DNA from: AC-50 sp035640455
Lineage (GTDB): Bacteria > Actinomycetota > Thermoleophilia > Gaiellales > Gaiellaceae
Assembly (NCBI GenBank): GCA_035640455.1
Contig: DASQWB010000183.1
Span: 1-43,676, forward strand
DNA: 43,676 bases
Direction: 5' to 3'
Part shown: piece after piece, positions 1-6,642 of the stretch
How the letters are laid out: every line of letters begins with the position of its first letter
Position numbering within the stretch: the stretch's first letter is position 1
Position numbers and translations under genes: made by a program
The notes under the pieces: model-generated
Database searches by the model: none
The model's input: only the letters and a program-made list of their open reading frames with translations
What the model was told of the DNA's origin: nothing

Positions 1-1
1 A

Positions 2-316
2 GCCGTCACCGAAACGACCTTCGACCAGGAAGTGCTCGAGAGCGAGACCCCGGTTCTCGTCGACTTCTGGGCCGAGTGGTGCGGGCCGTGCCACGCCGTC
101 TCGCCGATCCTCGAGCGGATCGTCGAGGAGCGGAGCGGCGAACTGAAGCTCGTCAAGGTGAACATCGACGAGGAGCAGGAGCTCGCGCGGCGCTACGGGA
201 TCATGTCGATCCCGGCGATGATCCTCTTCAAGGAGGGCGAGCCCGCCGCCGCGACAATCGGCGCGCAGCCGAAGGGCGCCCTCGAACGGGCTCTCGGCCT
301 CGCGGGCGAGACTTAG
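2..316 (+). CDS. trx: Thioredoxin (5' end outside window)
   Basis: Small cytosolic protein-disulfide reductase, reduced in turn by thioredoxin reductase. The frame is open from base 2 (AVTETTFDQEVLESETPVLV...), so the true start lies left of the window; the internal GTG at 32 would cut into the fold. The active site WCGPC follows the typical DFWAEWCGPC strand, and the cis-Pro region SIPAM is present. The C-terminus ends normally with TAG at 314-316. That stop codon overlaps the first hairpin of the structured repeat at 316-386, which probably also ends the transcript. Family assignment is firm; the paralogue (trxA or another) cannot be told without the 5' end. Confidence 0.93.
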   Translation, partial: AVTETTFDQEVLESETPVLVDFWAEWCGPCHAVSPILERIVEERSGELKLVKVNIDEEQELARRYGIMSIPAMILFKEGEPAAATIGAQPKGALERALGLAGET

Positions 317-386
317 GCGCCGCTTGCGGCGCCGACATCAGGACGTGCGAGCTCTGCTCGCGCGTCCGTCTGAAACGACCGGTCGA
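316..386 (+). repeat. Structured intergenic repeat, copy 1
   Basis: Two hairpins in tandem. The first is an 8-bp stem at 316-323/326-333 with a TT loop. The second is a 12-bp stem at 341-352/356-367 with a TCT loop and one G-T pair. They are followed by a conserved tail containing CGTCTGAAACGACCGG. The last 25 nt (362-386) recur exactly at 43267-43291, and the first hairpin recurs at 43161-43178 with a compensatory change. The copy lies between two convergent genes (trx and DUF2231), so it may act as a terminator here. Origin (mobile element or RNA) is unknown. Confidence 0.75.
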
Positions 387-416
387 GCCGCTCGTCTTTA
401 CGCGATTCGACCGTGA

Positions 417-941
417 TCAGCCGCCTTCGGCGGCTTCCTTCTCGGGCTTGGGGATCGGGCTGACCGCTCGGTCGGCCGGCTCGCGCACGAGGTTGAGCAC
501 CCGCATCCCGTGCACGAAGACGACGGTGCCGCCGAGCCACCCGCCGAGGGTGAGCAGGCCGAAGCCGACGACGGTCAGGATGAACGGGCCCGAGGTCACG
601 TTGCCGGTCTTGAAGTCGTCGTGCCCGAAGATCGCGGCCAGGCCGAAGAAGACGGTCGCCGAGACCATCGCGGCCATGTGGAGCGTCGCCGTCTTCCAGA
701 GCTCTGTCCCCCACTCGATCGTCAGCCAGTCGGCGAAGCCGGTGAGCGCCGTGACCACCGTCGTGATGAGGCCGAAGAGGAGCGCGAGCCACCAGGCGTG
801 GGTCGCCGCGTTGTTGCTGACGCCGGTCACGTCGGCGAGGGCGGCGACCGTGGCGAAGGTGTAGACGCCGATCGTCGCGTCGGTGAGCGGCGGGTGGATC
901 GGGTGCCCCGGCAGCCCCTTCCACAGGTAGCTGAGCTTCAT
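417..941 (-). CDS. DUF2231 family membrane protein
   Basis: Protein of 174 residues with about four hydrophobic segments (roughly residues 24-36, 49-69, 84-105 and 118-145). It has the DUF2231 hallmark GHPIHPPLTD near the N-terminus. The C-terminal tail is short, charged and presumably cytoplasmic. Members of the family are predicted inner-membrane proteins of unknown role, sometimes suggested to bind haem or take part in redox chemistry; nothing here decides this. ATG start. A TAGATT box at 956-951 lies 9 nt upstream inside a palindrome (948-966), so the mRNA is probably leaderless and repressor-controlled. Confidence 0.85.
   Translation of the reverse strand: MKLSYLWKGLPGHPIHPPLTDATIGVYTFATVAALADVTGVSNNAATHAWWLALLFGLITTVVTALTGFADWLTIEWGTELWKTATLHMAAMVSATVFFGLAAIFGHDDFKTGNVTSGPFILTVVGFGLLTLGGWLGGTVVFVHGMRVLNLVREPADRAVSPIPKPEKEAAEGG
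419..435 (-). terminator. Hairpin at the DUF2231 stop codon
   Basis: Perfect 7-bp inverted repeat AGCCGCC/GGCGGCT with a 3-nt loop, overlapping the last codons and stop of the minus-strand gene. There is no U-run, so if it terminates it is of the U-less type often proposed for actinobacteria. Function is inferred from position. Confidence 0.4.
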
Positions 942-947
942 AGCGGC

Positions 948-966
948 GGAAATCTACGAGATTTCC
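948..966 (-). promoter_or_regulatory. Palindromic operator over the DUF2231 -10 box
   Basis: GGAAATCT-ACG-AGATTTCC is a perfect 8-bp inverted repeat with a 3-nt spacer. It covers a minus-strand TAGATT box (956-951) located 9 nt before the ATG. An operator overlapping the -10 element is the usual layout for a dimeric repressor. The regulator is not identifiable from this window. Confidence 0.5.
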
Positions 967-986
967 GGCGCCGGCGCGTGTGAGGG

Positions 987-1133
987 TTACGACTCCTGCG
1001 CCTCGAGGAAGCTGAGGAACGCGGCGTGCTTCGCGAGGTATGCCTCGATCTCGGCGACCCCTGCGCCGGCCCAGTCCTCGAGCCAGGTCTCGGAGAGATC
1101 GTCCTCGATGTAGTGGAGACCGCGCTCGCTCAT
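987..1133 (-). CDS. Small protein of unknown function (48 aa)
   Basis: Short ORF with balanced protein-like composition: acidic N-terminal half (YIEDDLSETWLEDW) and an alanine-rich helix-prone C-terminus (EIEAYLAKHAAFLSFLEAQES). ATG at 1133. A GATCAT box (1146-1141) lies 7 nt upstream, like the -10/start spacing of other genes here. The longer upstream frame (to 1976) has the arginine-rich look of a shadow frame and was discarded. It stands between DUF2231 and another unknown gene on the same strand. I do not recognise the family. Confidence 0.55.
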   Translation of the reverse strand: MSERGLHYIEDDLSETWLEDWAGAGVAEIEAYLAKHAAFLSFLEAQES

Positions 1134-1234
1134 GTGCCTGATGATCGGCACAGGTTCGGACGGACGCCATAGGCCGATCGGCTCAAATGTCAGGCCCTTT
1201 GGACCTATCTCGTGCGGACAGGAGAACGAGACGG

Positions 1235-1678
1235 CTACGCCGCGAAGACCTCGCGCACGCGCAGGCTCAGCATGTGGCCGTGGGGAGCGAAGGCCGCATC
1301 GCCCTCGACGATCCCCGTGACGACGTCGAACGAGAGGCCCGTCGGCTCGCGACGCTGCCTGACGTAGGTCGCGGTCTCGGCCATGCTTCCGAGGAGGTGG
1401 TAGACGGCCTCGCGGACCTCGCCGACGCGATCGCGCTGCCCTTGCCAGCGAAGCTCGACGTCGAGACGCCCTTCGGACGAAGCGTGGGCCTCGACGAGCT
1501 CGAACGGAAGCGACTCGCAGGCCCGCTGCAGGTGCGGGAGGAGATGTGTGTCCGGGTCCTCGGCAACCCACGCGTCCTCCTGCATCGCGCCGACGAGCTC
1601 GGAGGCTCCCGCGACGAAGGCGCGCGCGTCTCCGGCGCCGTAGCCGCGCTCGTCCCCGTCCCACCGCCGCTCCGACAT
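1235..1678 (-). CDS. Hypothetical protein (147 aa)
   Basis: Soluble acidic protein without signal peptide or membrane segment. It is rich in predicted helix up to about residue 70, followed by a beta-rich stretch (GRLDVELRWQ, TGLSFDVVTGI). No motif was recognised. ATG start; a CAAGCT box lies 6 nt upstream. Its start faces the lipid-kinase gene at 1729 across 50 bp, so the two are divergently transcribed. Codon use is typical of the window. Function unknown. Confidence 0.65.
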   Translation of the reverse strand: MSERRWDGDERGYGAGDARAFVAGASELVGAMQEDAWVAEDPDTHLLPHLQRACESLPFELVEAHASSEGRLDVELRWQGQRDRVGEVREAVYHLLGSMAETATYVRQRREPTGLSFDVVTGIVEGDAAFAPHGHMLSLRVREVFAA

Positions 1679-1714
1679 GGACGAAGCTTGTCACCGCGTG
1701 CCGGGCGCGGGGAC

Positions 1715-1720
1715 TAGCCT
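1715..1720 (+). promoter_or_regulatory. -10 box (TAGCCT) for the lipid kinase gene
   Basis: TANNNT hexamer ending 8 nt before the GTG start at 1729. That spacing puts the transcription start at or next to the start codon, predicting a leaderless mRNA. No convincing -35 is visible. Confidence 0.5.
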
Positions 1721-1728
1721 CCCGCAGC

Positions 1729-2511
1729 GTGTCGGGCTTCCTGCTCGTCAACCCCCGTGCGGGCGCAGGCCGTCCTTCCACCGACGAGCTGCTCGAGGCC
1801 GCGCGGCGGCGCGGGATCGAGGCGCACGTGCTCCGGAAGGGCGATGACCCCTTCGAGCTCGCCCGGCAGGCCGACGCGAGCGCATTGGGCATGGCCGGCG
1901 GAGACGGCTCGCTCGCTCCGGTCGCCGCGGCCGCGCTCGAGCGCGATCTCCCGTTCGTCTGTGTCCCGTTCGGCACCTACAACCACTTCGCCTGGGACGC
2001 CGGCCTCGATCGCGACGACCCGCTCGGCGCCCTGGCCGCGTTCGGCGGGCGCGAGCGGCGCGTGGACGTCGGCCGCGCCGGCGACGAGACCCCCTTCCTG
2101 AACACGGTCTCGTTCGGCCTCTACGCGGCGCTCGTCGCCGAGGAGGATCGCGTCGGGACGCGTCTCGGGGCCGCCGCCCGGCTCGTGTTCCGCCCGAAGC
2201 AGGTCCGCCTCGTGATCGACGCCGAGCCCGTGACGGCGCGGATCGTCGTCGTCGGGAACAACGTCTACCGGCTCCACCCGCTCGAGGTCGGGCAGCGTCC
2301 CCGGCTCGACGAGGGAATCCTCCACCTCGGCATTGCCCGCGGCTTGCTGCCGTGGTCGTGGGAGGAGCGGCGCGCGCGGCGGTTGTCGATCGACGCGCCC
2401 GGGCCGAGCGTCGAGGCGGCGGTCGACGGCGAGCCGGTTCGGCTGCGCATCCCCGTCGAGCTCAAGGTCGAGCCGCGGGCGCTACGACTGCTCCTCCCGG
2501 AACGCCGCTAG
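1729..2511 (+). CDS. Diacylglycerol kinase family lipid kinase
   Basis: Member of the DAGK/YegS/sphingosine-kinase fold, which phosphorylates a lipid hydroxyl using ATP. The N-terminal catalytic domain starts directly (LLVNPRAGAG). The nucleotide-binding GGDGS lies at residues 57-61, and GTYNHFA at about 82-88 replaces the commoner GTxNDFA. The C-terminal beta-sandwich carries the EGILHLGIARG and AAVDGEPV strands typical of the family. 260 residues, slightly short but complete. GTG 1729 is chosen because the homologous region begins there and a -10 box sits just upstream. The 3' end overlaps the convergent NUDIX gene by 30 nt. The lipid substrate cannot be deduced. Confidence 0.85.
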   Translation: MSGFLLVNPRAGAGRPSTDELLEAARRRGIEAHVLRKGDDPFELARQADASALGMAGGDGSLAPVAAAALERDLPFVCVPFGTYNHFAWDAGLDRDDPLGALAAFGGRERRVDVGRAGDETPFLNTVSFGLYAALVAEEDRVGTRLGAAARLVFRPKQVRLVIDAEPVTARIVVVGNNVYRLHPLEVGQRPRLDEGILHLGIARGLLPWSWEERRARRLSIDAPGPSVEAAVDGEPVRLRIPVELKVEPRALRLLLPERR

Positions 2512-2997
2512 GACCTCGGGGATCGTGCGAAAGGCGAGCTCGTCGGGGCCGGGAAGGTCGCGGAGGTCGAACCAGCGGAGCTCGGAGACGTCGTCCGCGG
2601 CCCGCGCCTCGCCGCGGACGAACCGCGCCGTCCAGTACAGGTTCAGCGTCCCGCGGTCGCGATCGCCGGGGCCGTAGCGGTCAACCCAGGCGCCGACGAA
2701 CGCGCCCGGCTCGACCTCGAGGCCGGTCTCCTCCCGCAGCTCGCGGCGGAGGCAGTCGAGCGGGTGCTCGTACTCGCCGAGGAAGCCGCCGGGAACGTCC
2801 CACAGCGCGCGGTACGGCTCGTGCGCGCGCCGGGCGAGCAGGAGCCGGCCGCGGTCGTCGAGGCAGAGCGCCGACGCCGCGACCGCCGGATTCGCGTAGG
2901 CGACGAAGCCGCACGCGCCGCACTCGACGCGCTCGTCACCGCGCCGGAGGTCGGCACCGCAGCGTGGGCAAAGCCGCCACCCGTCGAGAACCGACAC
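2482..2997 (-). CDS. NUDIX hydrolase with N-terminal zinc ribbon
   Basis: Hydrolyses a nucleoside diphosphate linked to another moiety, with Mg2+ or Mn2+. A four-cysteine zinc ribbon (C10, C13, C26, C29) precedes the NUDIX domain. The full NUDIX box is present at residues 71-93 (G-x5-E-x7-REL-x-EE-x-GL). Zinc ribbon plus NUDIX recalls NudC-type NADH pyrophosphatases, but the SQPWPFPxS signature of true NudC is not seen, so the substrate is left open. GTG start with a TAAGGT box 9 nt upstream (3012-3007). Convergent 30-nt overlap with the lipid kinase. Confidence 0.9.
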   Translation of the reverse strand: MSVLDGWRLCPRCGADLRRGDERVECGACGFVAYANPAVAASALCLDDRGRLLLARRAHEPYRALWDVPGGFLGEYEHPLDCLRRELREETGLEVEPGAFVGAWVDRYGPGDRDRGTLNLYWTARFVRGEARAADDVSELRWFDLRDLPGPDELAFRTIPEVLAAFREEQS

Positions 2998-3006
2998 AAT
3001 GGCATG

Positions 3007-3012
3007 ACCTTA
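3007..3012 (-). promoter_or_regulatory. -10 box (TAAGGT) for the NUDIX gene
   Basis: Minus-strand TANNNT hexamer 9 nt before the GTG at 2997. It lies within the leader of the divergent gene at 3025, whose ribosome-binding site GAGGAGG overlaps the same region. Confidence 0.4.
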
Positions 3013-3024
3013 GAGGAGGGATCG

Positions 3025-3159
3025 ATGGAGGATCACCCGGAACCGAGCGAGACCGAAGACGAGCTCGCCTCGAGCGACCGCCACCAAGAGGAAAAGGCGA
3101 TGCGCGGGCCGGAGCACGACGACCCGCCGCGCCGAGACGAGGAGGACGACCAGGCGTGA
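3025..3159 (+). CDS. Acidic mini-protein (44 aa), first gene of the CNBD/GNAT operon
   Basis: Very hydrophilic, with 18 Asp/Glu among 44 residues, no long hydrophobic run and several prolines, so probably disordered. A strong Shine-Dalgarno GAGGAGG precedes ATG 3025 by a good spacing, which is the best support that it is translated. Its stop TGA overlaps the GTG of the next gene (GTGA at 3156-3159), giving translational coupling. It could be a small modulator of the proteins downstream or merely a leader peptide. Family not recognised. Confidence 0.6.
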   Translation: MEDHPEPSETEDELASSDRHQEEKAMRGPEHDDPPRRDEEDDQA

Positions 3160-3530
3160 GCCCCCGCGCGAGCTCGGCGACCGCGCACGAGCTCTCTCGG
3201 AGCGGGCTGCTCTCGAGCCTGCCCGGCGAGACGCTCGCGAAGCTCGGGCAGCGCATGACGCGCGAGGACGTGTCGGCCGGCGCGGCCGTCGTCCGTGAGG
3301 GCGAGGATGGCGACCGCTTCTACGTCGTCCTCTCGGGCGTGCTCGCCACGAGCCAGGAGAGCCTCGGCCCGCGCGGGCTCCTGCGGCCCGGCGACACCTT
3401 CGGCGAGGTGGCGCTCGCGATGGACATTCCTCGCACCGCCTCGGTGCGGGCGCTGACGCCCGCCGTCGTCGCGAGCTGCGACCGCGCCACCTTCGACGAG
3501 TTCGTGCGCCCGCTCTTCGCCGACGATTGA
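3156..3530 (+). CDS. Cyclic-nucleotide-binding domain protein
   Basis: 124 residues consisting almost entirely of one Crp/CAP-type cNMP-binding beta-roll: LSSLPGETLAKLGQRM, then VVREGEDGDRFYVVLSGVL, then the phosphate-binding cassette region PGDTFGEVALAMDIPRTASV (FGE...R-T-A). No DNA-binding helix-turn-helix follows. It overlaps the upstream mini-gene (GTGA) and the downstream GNAT gene (TTGA) by 4 nt each, so the three are one translationally coupled unit. By analogy with cAMP-controlled mycobacterial acetyltransferases, where the two domains are fused, it may regulate its GNAT neighbour (inference). Confidence 0.85.
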   Translation: MSPRASSATAHELSRSGLLSSLPGETLAKLGQRMTREDVSAGAAVVREGEDGDRFYVVLSGVLATSQESLGPRGLLRPGDTFGEVALAMDIPRTASVRALTPAVVASCDRATFDEFVRPLFADD

Positions 3531-4231
3531 GCGGCCGCGTCGCCTTCGGCGAGACCGCAGCCAACGGCACGGTGCTCGTCGAGCTCCTCGAAGCCGGGCC
3601 CGACGAAGCGCCGGAGCTGCTGGAGAGCGCGCTCGCACAGCTCGACCCGCGGCCGACGAGGCTCGAGTACCTCCTCGACGTCCCCCACCCTCGGCACCCG
3701 CATCCGGACGAGACGCGCGAGCTCCTCGAGCGGCTCGGCTTCCGGCTCGTGCGGGTGACACGGCGCTGGGAGTGGCGCCGCGGGACACGTCCTGTCGAGC
3801 CCGACGACCCGCTGACGTACCAGGTCGCTAACGAGGCCGAGCTCGAGGACGCGGTGCGGCAGGTGGCAGCGGGCAGCCTCGATCGCCGGCTGCGCCCTGA
3901 GGACGCGCGCTGGCACGCTGAGCTCCTCCTCCGCCTCGACCACGAGCCGGGTTGGTACGAGCTCGCGTCCGAGCCCGGCGGCGACCTCGTCGGCCTCGTG
4001 GCTGCTGCCCGCGTCCAGTCGCAACCGATCGTCGCCCTCGTCGGCGTCGTCCCGGAGCAGCGCGGCCGCGGGCACAGCCTGAGGCTCGTCGCGCGCGCAA
4101 CCCGGCACCTTGCCGCGAGCGGCGCCACGACCATCCGCGCCGACAGCGACGACCTCAACGAGCCGATGGCGCGGACGTTCCGGCGCGCCGGCTACCGGCA
4201 GTTCGCGACGCGGAGCGAGTACTTCCGCTAG
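3527..4231 (+). CDS. GNAT family N-acetyltransferase
   Basis: 234 residues. The C-terminal half (from about residue 98) is a GNAT fold that transfers an acetyl group from acetyl-CoA. Motif A is clear in VALVGVVPEQRGRGHSLRLV (acetyl-CoA pyrophosphate loop), followed by NEPMARTFRRAGYR, which matches motif B. The N-terminal about 95 residues look like the tail of a second, degenerate GNAT unit (ELLERLGFRLVRVTRRWEW). TTG start, overlapping the stop of the cNMP-binding gene. Its TAG shares the palindrome CTAG with the stop of the convergent hydrolase gene. Acceptor substrate unknown (small molecule or protein lysine). Confidence 0.8.
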   Translation: MSGRVAFGETAANGTVLVELLEAGPDEAPELLESALAQLDPRPTRLEYLLDVPHPRHPHPDETRELLERLGFRLVRVTRRWEWRRGTRPVEPDDPLTYQVANEAELEDAVRQVAAGSLDRRLRPEDARWHAELLLRLDHEPGWYELASEPGGDLVGLVAAARVQSQPIVALVGVVPEQRGRGHSLRLVARATRHLAASGATTIRADSDDLNEPMARTFRRAGYRQFATRSEYFR

Positions 4232-5037
4232 GCCAAGGCCTCCTCGAGCACCGCGTCCGAGAGGCGCGGCCACGCCTCGAGCGCCCAGTCGTCGAAGTCG
4301 CGGTCCGTCAGGCACGCGCAGGCGAGCCGCCGGTCGGGATCGACCCAGAGGAACGTCCCGCTGCCGCCGAAGTGGCCGAACGTGCGCGGCGAGTTCCGGC
4401 TGCCCGTCCAGTGCGGCGACTTCGCGTCCTTGAGCTCGAAGCCCAGGCCCCAGTCGTTCGGCTCCCAGCGGCCGAAGCCGGGCAAAACGCCGCCGAGGCC
4501 GGGGAACTGCACGGTGGTCGCTTCGGCGAGCGTCTCGGGGGCGACGACCTTCGGCTCGAGGAGCTCCTGCGCGAGGCGCAGCAGGTCGTCGAGCGAGCCG
4601 TGGACGTCTCCCGCCGCCGAGCCGCGCAGCCTTGCGCGCGCGCCGATCGGCTCGAAGACGGCGCGGGCGAGATACTCGGCGAACGGCATCTCGGCCGCCG
4701 TGGCGACGACGTCTCCCAGCCGCTCGAAACCGGTGTTCGAGTAGATCCGCCGCTGCTCCGGCTTCGCGATCGGCGTGTCGCCCTCGAACGGCAGGCCGGA
4801 CGCGTGCGCGAGCAGGTGCCGGACGGTCGAGCCGGGCGGGCCGGCGGGCGCGTCGAGGTCGACGACGCCCTCTTCGGCGGCGACGAGGACGGCGAGCGCC
4901 GTCGCGAGCTTCGTGACCGACGCCCACCCCAGCGCGACGTCTCGAGGCCCGTGCGTCGCGACCACCTCGCCCGGTCGCACCACGCCCGCCGACGCGTGCT
5001 CGGCGCCCCAGTCGTCGACCTGCCGCAGCGCCTCCAC
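4228..5037 (-). CDS. Serine hydrolase, class C beta-lactamase/DD-peptidase fold
   Basis: Soluble penicillin-binding-protein-like hydrolase. Catalytic SxxK is S40-V-T-K43; the second motif YSN is at 99-101; the third is HFGGSG at 222-227, in place of KTG. 269 residues, short for the family, and without a signal peptide, so it probably acts in the cytosol as an esterase, amidase or D-peptidase rather than on the wall. GTG start preceded by TAGTAT 6 nt upstream. The same DNA carries the -10 of the divergent RidA gene, whose start is only 19 bp away. Confidence 0.85.
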   Translation of the reverse strand: MEALRQVDDWGAEHASAGVVRPGEVVATHGPRDVALGWASVTKLATALAVLVAAEEGVVDLDAPAGPPGSTVRHLLAHASGLPFEGDTPIAKPEQRRIYSNTGFERLGDVVATAAEMPFAEYLARAVFEPIGARARLRGSAAGDVHGSLDDLLRLAQELLEPKVVAPETLAEATTVQFPGLGGVLPGFGRWEPNDWGLGFELKDAKSPHWTGSRNSPRTFGHFGGSGTFLWVDPDRRLACACLTDRDFDDWALEAWPRLSDAVLEEALA

Positions 5038-5042
5038 GCGGC

Positions 5043-5049
5043 GATACTA
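5043..5049. promoter_or_regulatory. Shared divergent -10 region (serine hydrolase / ridA)
   Basis: On the minus strand TAGTAT (5049-5044) ends 6 nt before GTG 5037. On the plus strand GATACT (5043-5048) ends 8 nt before GTG 5057. The two boxes overlap almost completely, so one A/T-rich island seems to fire leaderless transcripts both ways. Confidence 0.5.
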
Positions 5050-5056
5050 CGAGCGC

Positions 5057-5440
5057 GTGGAGCGCCAGCTGATCTCGTCGGGCTCGTCGTGGGAGGAGCG
5101 CTACGGCTACTCCCGGGCGGTCGTCGCCGGCGACCGCGTCCACGTGAGCGGCACGGCGCCCGTGATGCCGGGCGACGCCGATCCGCCGTCCGACCCCTAC
5201 GGCCAGGCGCGGCGGTGCCTCGAGATCCTCGTCCAGGCGCTCGCGGAGGCCGACGCGTCGCCGAACGACGTCGTCCGCACCCGCATCTTCGTCACCGACC
5301 GGACCTACATGGACGAGGTCATGCGCGCCCACGGCGAGGTCTTCGCCCACGCCCGGCCCGCCTGCACGGGGATCGTCACCGAGCTGATCGACCCGCGCTG
5401 GTTGGTGGAGATCGAAGCCGAGGCGATACTTCCGTCGTGA
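5057..5440 (+). CDS. RidA family enamine/imine deaminase-like protein
   Basis: 127 residues of the YjgF/YER057c/UK114 family, trimeric proteins that hydrolyse reactive enamine/imine intermediates. Visible family features are the opening SGSSWEERYGYSRAVVAGD, the strand VHVSGTAPV, the helix YGQARRCLEILVQALAEA, and the conserved arginine strand VVRTRIFVTD. The C-terminal Cys-Thr/Glu region (ACTGIVTELIDP...EIEAEA) is also typical. GTG 5057 is chosen because family members begin a few residues before this point. Stop overlaps the next start (GTGA), so it is cotranslated with the YbdK-like ligase. Confidence 0.85.
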   Translation: MERQLISSGSSWEERYGYSRAVVAGDRVHVSGTAPVMPGDADPPSDPYGQARRCLEILVQALAEADASPNDVVRTRIFVTDRTYMDEVMRAHGEVFAHARPACTGIVTELIDPRWLVEIEAEAILPS

Positions 5441-6642
5441 AGCAGATCTATCCCGCCTCGATCACCGGCAAGGGCTTCGCGGCCGGTGGGAGCGTGCTCG
5501 ACCACGCCTACGGCAAGAGCGACCCGTACACGCTGGGCGTGGAGGAGGAGTACATGCTCCTCGACGGCGAGACCTTCGACCTCGTCCAGCACGTGGACAC
5601 GGTGCTCGCGGCCACGTCCGGCCATGAGCTCGAGTCGCGCATCAACCCGGAGCTGATGCAGTCGGTGCTCGAGATCGCGACGCCGGTGTGCCATACGGCG
5701 GCCGACGTCGAGCTCGAGCTGCGGAAGCTCCGCGGCTACGTCTGTGACCTCGCGCGGGAACGTGGGATGCGTGTCGGCTCGGCCGGGACGCACCCGTTCT
5801 CGCTCTTCGAGCGCCAGCGGATCACGGCGCGCGACCGCTACCGGAACCTCGTCGACCAGATGCAGTACGTCGCCCGGCGAGAGCTGATCTTCGGCATGCA
5901 CGTCCACGTCGCCGTCGACGATCCCGAGAAGGCGATCCAGGTCGTGAACGGGCTGCTCGTCCACGTCCCGCTGCTGCTCGCGCTGTCGGCGAACTCGCCC
6001 TTCTGGCGCGGCGAGCCGACCGGGCTCTCGTCGAGCCGGCAGATGGTGTTCGCCGCCTTCCCGCGCTCCGGGCCGCCGCCGCGCTTCGCCGACTACGGCG
6101 AGTACGCGGAGGTCGTCGGCCAGCTCGAGAAGACCGGCTGCATCGCGGACTACACGCACATCTGGTGGGACATCCGTCTGCACCCGCGGCTCGGGACGAT
6201 CGAGATCCGCATCTGCGACGCGGTGACGCGGGTCGAGGAGGCGGTCGCCCTGACCGCCTACTGCCAGGCCCTCGTAAAGCACTTCTGCGAGCGGTACGAG
6301 CGCGGCGAGGAGATCCCGTCGTACCACCGGATCCTGACCACCGAGAACAAGTGGCTCGCCGCCCGCTACGGGCTCGAGGCGCCCGTGATGGACCTCGCCA
6401 CCGGCCGGCGGAACCGCGTCTCGGTGGCGCAGCTCGTGCGGCGGACGCTGCGGGAGCTCGAGCCGCACGCGCGGGAGCTCGGCTCCGAGCGCGAGCTCGA
6501 GGGTGTGAAGGAAATCCTCTCACGCGGCAACGGCGCCGACCGCCAGCTGCGGATCTTCAACGCGAACCGCGACATCGTGGAGGTCGTCAGCGAGATCGCG
6601 GACGCGACGGAAGTTGCCGCCGTGCCTGTCTCAGCCCACTAG
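5437..6642 (+). CDS. YbdK/GCS2-type carboxylate-amine ligase
   Basis: ATP-dependent ligase related to glutamate-cysteine ligase (GCS2 family), 401 residues. The N-terminal GVEEEYMLLD metal/ATP-binding strand, FGMHVHV and the central IEIRICDAVTRVEEAVAL helix are hallmarks. Some relatives show weak glutamate-cysteine ligase activity; the physiological substrate of most is unknown, and actinobacteria usually make mycothiol rather than glutathione. GTG start overlapping the ridA stop; a GATACT box at 5425-5430 could give an additional leaderless start. Its TAG shares CTAG with the convergent RTX gene. Confidence 0.85.
   Translation: MKQIYPASITGKGFAAGGSVLDHAYGKSDPYTLGVEEEYMLLDGETFDLVQHVDTVLAATSGHELESRINPELMQSVLEIATPVCHTAADVELELRKLRGYVCDLARERGMRVGSAGTHPFSLFERQRITARDRYRNLVDQMQYVARRELIFGMHVHVAVDDPEKAIQVVNGLLVHVPLLLALSANSPFWRGEPTGLSSSRQMVFAAFPRSGPPPRFADYGEYAEVVGQLEKTGCIADYTHIWWDIRLHPRLGTIEIRICDAVTRVEEAVALTAYCQALVKHFCERYERGEEIPSYHRILTTENKWLAARYGLEAPVMDLATGRRNRVSVAQLVRRTLRELEPHARELGSERELEGVKEILSRGNGADRQLRIFNANRDIVEVVSEIADATEVAAVPVSAH

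Noticed and set aside
3952..5436. Long plus-strand open frame upstream of the YbdK gene (part of an 896-codon frame)
   Set aside because: Arginine/alanine-rich, low-complexity translation lying antisense to the serine hydrolase and out of frame with GNAT and RidA. High-GC DNA routinely leaves such frames open; only the part from 5437 is a gene.
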